The notes under the pieces: generated by a model | Database searches by the model: none | Told to the model about the DNA's origin: nothing | What the model saw: only the letters and a program-made list of their open reading frames with translations | Assembly: GCF_006569185.2 (NCBI RefSeq) | Contig: NZ_VIGC02000011.1 | Location: 124,001-188,000, forward strand | Direction of reading: 5' to 3' | DNA: 64,000 nucleotides | Source: Litorilinea aerophila | GTDB lineage: Bacteria; Chloroflexota; Anaerolineae; Caldilineales; Caldilineaceae | Part shown: positions 63,506 through 64,000 of the stretch, in pieces | How the letters are laid out: every line of letters begins with the position of its first letter | How positions within the stretch are numbered: the first letter of the stretch is position 1 | Made by a program: the position numbers and the translations under genes

Positions 63506-63581
63506 AGTCGGCATCCTCAGATGCCGACCCAGGCGGGACGCCGCCGCTTCAGGGGAGTGCGCATCTGAGGATGCGCACTCC
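63506..63581. repeat. Dispersed hairpin repeat, family A (copy 2) with second hairpin
   Basis: The 48-base family A string (63506-63553) contains the stem GTCGGCATC/GATGCCGAC. It is followed by a second perfect 12-bp hairpin, GGAGTGCGCATC-TGAG-GATGCGCACTCC (63554-63581). GGACAGCCACCGCGACGC upstream recurs as GGACAACCACCGCGATGC downstream, so the second hairpin may have arisen by duplication. Confidence 0.75.
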
Positions 63582-63630
63582 GCAAAAGGACAACCACCGC
63601 GATGCAGAGAAAATAAAGTGACACACCTGC

Positions 63631-64000
63631 TCAGGAAACGGCCCAGTCAGGTTTCACTTCCGGGCAGCCCAGGCGTTCCATGAGCCGGCGCAGGGTCTCC
63701 ACCGCGTAGGTCATGCCGGATACACCGCTGAAGCCACTGCTGTGGCCGGCGATGGCCAGGTGGGGCTCCAACCCCAGGAAGCCTCGATAGCCGCTATCCC
63801 GCAGCTTCTCCAGCAACAGGTCGACCTGGCCATCCCCTTCACCGGCGGCCCGCACCCCACCGTCACCCAGGACGGCATCCTTCACATGCACATGGGCCAC
63901 GTAGTCCCCCAGGAGCGGCCAGCCCCGCTCGGTGACCCGCTCTTCCCCGACCTGGACAAAGTTGGCCGGGTCCCAGACGAAGCGCAGGTGGGGGCTGTTC
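63631..64000 (-). CDS. Xylose-isomerase-like TIM-barrel protein, C-terminal fragment
   Basis: The N-terminal part lies beyond the window edge. The visible 122 residues contain RFVWDPANFVQVG, GDYVAHVHVKDAVLG (metal His/Asp region), GEGDGQVDLLLEKLRDSGYRGFLGLEPHLAIAG and end ...CPEVKPDWAVS. These are the last strands of the sugar isomerase/epimerase TIM barrel, with the terminal metal Glu in GLEPH. A third member of this superfamily in the region, after a 413-base repeat-filled gap from the previous one. Confidence 0.85.
   Translation of the reverse strand, partial: NSPHLRFVWDPANFVQVGEERVTERGWPLLGDYVAHVHVKDAVLGDGGVRAAGEGDGQVDLLLEKLRDSGYRGFLGLEPHLAIAGHSSGFSGVSGMTYAVETLRRLMERLGCPEVKPDWAVS

Overview
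The window is high-GC bacterial chromosome with dense housekeeping blocks. It holds a division and cell-wall (dcw) cluster, rpoBC, a hisZ and short-form hisG pair, mtnP and a cysteine-free L33. Around these lie many Thr/Pro-linker lipoproteins, SH3-like domains and carbohydrate ABC systems. This mix, together with the large insertions in both RNA polymerase subunits, suggests Chloroflexota, perhaps the Anaerolineae/Caldilineae side. That placement is an inference from gene content; no rRNA or tRNA gene was seen.

Layout. (1) 1-10.1 kb, minus strand: mraZ, rsmH, an ftsL-like gene, ftsI, murF, mraY, murD, ftsW and the start of murG, behind a near-consensus promoter that overlaps a ladder of MraZ-box-like GTGGG repeats. 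murE is missing from its usual place. (2) 10.9-19.8 kb, plus: rpoB and rpoC, each with a large lineage-type insertion, closed by a 16-bp stem-loop. (3) 19.9-24 kb, plus: a Gfo/Idh/MocA oxidoreductase, then phoU and an SLC13-type transporter with RCK-C domains. (4) 24-30.4 kb, minus: an apparent three-gene operon of a FecR/FGE-fold lipoprotein, a duplicated concanavalin-like lipoprotein ending in an SH3-like domain, and a membrane-anchored SIR2-like/STAND ATPase. The architecture recalls bacterial conflict and signalling systems, but the usual SIR2 catalytic Asn and His are absent. (5) 30.9-37 kb, plus: a ROK regulator, a fucose-isomerase-like protein and a sugar ABC transporter without its ATPase. 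(6) 37-47 kb: a TPR membrane protein, a probably leaderless SRAP gene, hisZ-hisG, an RmlC-like epimerase, mtnP, rpmG and two secreted or lipid-anchored proteins. (7) 47.2-63.2 kb: a carbohydrate locus.

The carbohydrate locus has a split transketolase (two genes), an FGGY kinase, a SorC/DeoR-type regulator, a FucI/AraA-like isomerase, a cytoplasmic apiosidase-like hydrolase and a complete Dpp/Opp-type ABC transporter. Xylose-isomerase-like TIM-barrel genes lie on both sides. The hydrolase, kinase and two-subunit transketolase combination resembles the known D-apiose to apulose-4-phosphate route, so I propose uptake and cytoplasmic breakdown of an apiose-like glycan. A perfect-consensus promoter (48162-48190) is followed by two GAA-N6-TTC palindromes, and a third lies under the transporter promoter near 56.17 kb; these are probably the operators of the SorC-type regulator. 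The same two dispersed repeat families occur on both sides of the locus (45.8-46.9 and 63.3-63.6 kb), which may mark it as an acquired or rearranged segment.
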